Source: Rahnella rivi
GTDB taxonomy: Bacteria; Pseudomonadota; Gammaproteobacteria; Enterobacterales; Enterobacteriaceae
NCBI RefSeq assembly: GCF_019049655.1
Contig: NZ_JAFMOX010000055.1
Location: forward strand, 62,001 to 126,000
Direction of reading: 5' to 3'
Length of the DNA stretch: 64,000 bases
Positions 63,012-64,000 of this stretch are shown piece by piece. The position numbers were made by a program, and so were the translations under genes. The stretch's first letter is position 1, and each line of letters starts with the position of its first letter. The notes beneath the pieces are model-generated. The model did no database searches. It saw nothing but the letters and a program-made list of their open reading frames with translations, and was not told where the DNA came from.

Positions 63012-63689
63012 TCAGCACAAATCGACGGTGTCGGTCCAGTTGTAATTGGTCATCACCAGTTTCACCGGCAGGCTGATTTCGCCGAACCGCTGATGCTGAT
63101 TTTCGTGGAAAAAATCCCGCAGGGTGGAAGGTAAATATTGAGCGCTGTAGCGCAGCAAAGTGCTGTGCCAGAATATTTGCGGGATGGCCGCGCCCGGATA
63201 GCGATCTTTAATCTTTCCCGCCCACGACGTCCCCAGTAAATGTTCCACCAGCGACTGCCTGACCCGCAAACTTTCCTCATCGGGAATGCCCGCCAGCAAA
63301 AGTTGATCCGCCAGCGCCACCAGCCGCAGATCGCTTATGCGCATCACATGCCCCGCACAATGCTGCCTGAAGATGTCAGTCAGTTCCGCCAGACCTTCTG
63401 CCTCTTCCGGCCGCTCATACAACGCCTGTGTGATGGCGAAAAAGGTAAAGTGCATACCCTCGGGCGGCGCGATATCGGCCAGCGGATCGCCTTGCGCTGC
63501 GCGTTCTGCGCGGGCTAATAACCCCGCCATCGGTGCGCCAGCCCGGTTGCCGCTGGTAATCGCCAGCCGGGTGGGATGATAGAAAGGCGCGGATCTGACC
63601 TCCCCCGTCTGCGGATGTGCCTGCCATAAACTCAGCGTCCGCCGGGTCGTCTCTTCGTATGCCTGATGGATCATTTTTCCGGTATGCAA
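63012..63689 (-). CDS. Possible 2H phosphoesterase-like protein
   Basis: Protein of 225 residues, soluble, no signal peptide. Two HxT/HxS type motifs, HFTF at 80-83 and HSTL at 175-178, each beside hydrophobic residues, are the signature of the 2H phosphoesterase fold (2'-5' ligases, cyclic phosphodiesterases); the C-terminal strand LPVKLVMTNYNW fits. Assignment is by motif only. Start is TTG 63689, preceded by AGGAG at 6 bases; ATG 63674 has no SD. Convergent with ttcA and divergent from fnrS. The family name is not recognised with confidence. Confidence 0.6.
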   Translation of the reverse strand: MHTGKMIHQAYEETTRRTLSLWQAHPQTGEVRSAPFYHPTRLAITSGNRAGAPMAGLLARAERAAQGDPLADIAPPEGMHFTFFAITQALYERPEEAEGLAELTDIFRQHCAGHVMRISDLRLVALADQLLLAGIPDEESLRVRQSLVEHLLGTSWAGKIKDRYPGAAIPQIFWHSTLLRYSAQYLPSTLRDFFHENQHQRFGEISLPVKLVMTNYNWTDTVDLC

Positions 63690-63773
63690 GACAAACTCCT
63701 GACCGCAAGTGTTGAGAGCCCTGTGGCAAAAATGCCCTCTGAAAAAGCTAACCGCACATAAACCTCAAAAAGA

Positions 63774-63787
63774 TTGAGCCAAATCAA
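63774..63787 (+). promoter_or_regulatory. FNR box of fnrS
   Basis: TTGAG-CCAA-ATCAA matches the FNR consensus TTGAT-N4-ATCAA with one change. Its centre is about 42 bases before the predicted RNA 5' end at 63823, the position of a class II FNR-activated promoter. CACTAT around 63810 could be the weak -10. Confidence 0.85.
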
Positions 63788-63822
63788 CATTGGAACTGCT
63801 GAATCGGTGCACTATCCATTCC

Positions 63823-63946
63823 GCAGGTGAATGCAACGTCAAGCGATGGGCGTTGTGCTCCATATTGTCTTATTTCCAAATTTTTAGAATTAATGCATAG
63901 CACTTTTTGATTCGAACGACGCCGGTCTTATGACCGGCTTTTTTTT
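63823..63946 (+). ncRNA. fnrS: FnrS small regulatory RNA
   Basis: Anaerobically induced Hfq-binding sRNA of about 124 bases. The first 50 bases are almost identical to E. coli FnrS (GCAGGTGAATGCAACGTCAA, AGCGATGGGCGTTG, GCTCCATATTGTCTTA), including the seed regions that repress oxidative-metabolism genes such as sodB and maeA. The middle is more variable, and TTCGAACGACGCCGG leads to the terminator stem GCCGGTC / GACCGGC at 63921-63938 with eight T. It lies close to ttcA, as in E. coli. Confidence 0.93.
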
Positions 63947-64000
63947 GGTTTTTTTTCAGCAAAACACGCACTACAGCCAGCGGCTTTTCTTCAGCCACCA

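Overview
The window looks like a chromosomal segment from a member of the Enterobacterales, most likely a Rahnella-, Ewingella- or Serratia-like member of the Yersiniaceae. The family is an inference. It rests on near-E. coli-like proteins (RstA, TtcA, LdhA, HrpA, YdfG, UxuA), on E. coli-type gene strings (ynfA-ynfB-ynfD; asr-ydgU-ydgD with rstAB close by; ydbL-ynbE-ydbH-ldhA and hslJ-ydbJ-nifJ; ttcA near fnrS), and on a small RNA almost identical to FnrS. These strings lie on the terminus side of the E. coli chromosome, and a perfect matS (MatP) site inside hrpA fits a Ter-macrodomain location.

Layout. 1-4375: a sugar ABC transporter operon cut by the window edge, with a PfkB-type kinase between permease and ATPase genes. 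4433-10141: a DUF3829 lipoprotein, an MFS exporter, an aldo/keto reductase, ydfG and a TumE/TumA-like toxin-antitoxin pair. 10220-13888: an NCS2 purine permease with a divergent LysR regulator, then ynfA, ynfB and ynfD. 14023-16103: a GntR/FCD regulator divergent from uxuA. 16208-21847: an inverse-autotransporter (YchO/invasin-like) protein and a three-subunit membrane gluconate 2-dehydrogenase type complex. 22672-28630: rstA-rstB followed directly by an M32 carboxypeptidase, a large foldback repeat, then asr (preceded by a good RstA box), ydgU and ydgD. 28711-38139: hrpA, azoR, ydbH-ynbE-ydbL and ldhA. 38219-43363: a five-gene Ugp-like ABC transporter and phosphohydrolase operon inserted between ldhA and hslJ, preceded by three PhoB half-sites. 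43601-48246: hslJ, ydbJ and nifJ. 48314-53253: a rhamnoside module (AraC regulator, MFS porter, GH78 rhamnosidase). 53430-54113: a second copy of the foldback repeat. 54097-61221: an alginate-oligosaccharide module (secreted lyase, PL17 exolyase, SDR reductase, GntR regulator, divergent sodium:solute symporter). 61302-64000: two YgdI/YgdR lipoproteins, ttcA, a possible 2H-phosphoesterase and the fnrS sRNA behind an FNR box.

The accessory modules (ABC/kinase, uxuA, Ugp-like/ADPRibase-like, rhamnosidase, alginate) sit between blocks of conserved core genes and point to an organism that lives on plant or algal polysaccharides. The Ugp-like operon looks phosphate-controlled, RstA probably controls asr as in E. 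coli, and FnrS is probably FNR-controlled.

The least explained structure is a roughly 600-680 bp non-coding element built of two long inverted arms around a variable centre of about 95 bp. It has two large copies and one shrunken remnant. Its hairpins keep pairing while their sequences change, and each copy abuts the stop codon of a gene.
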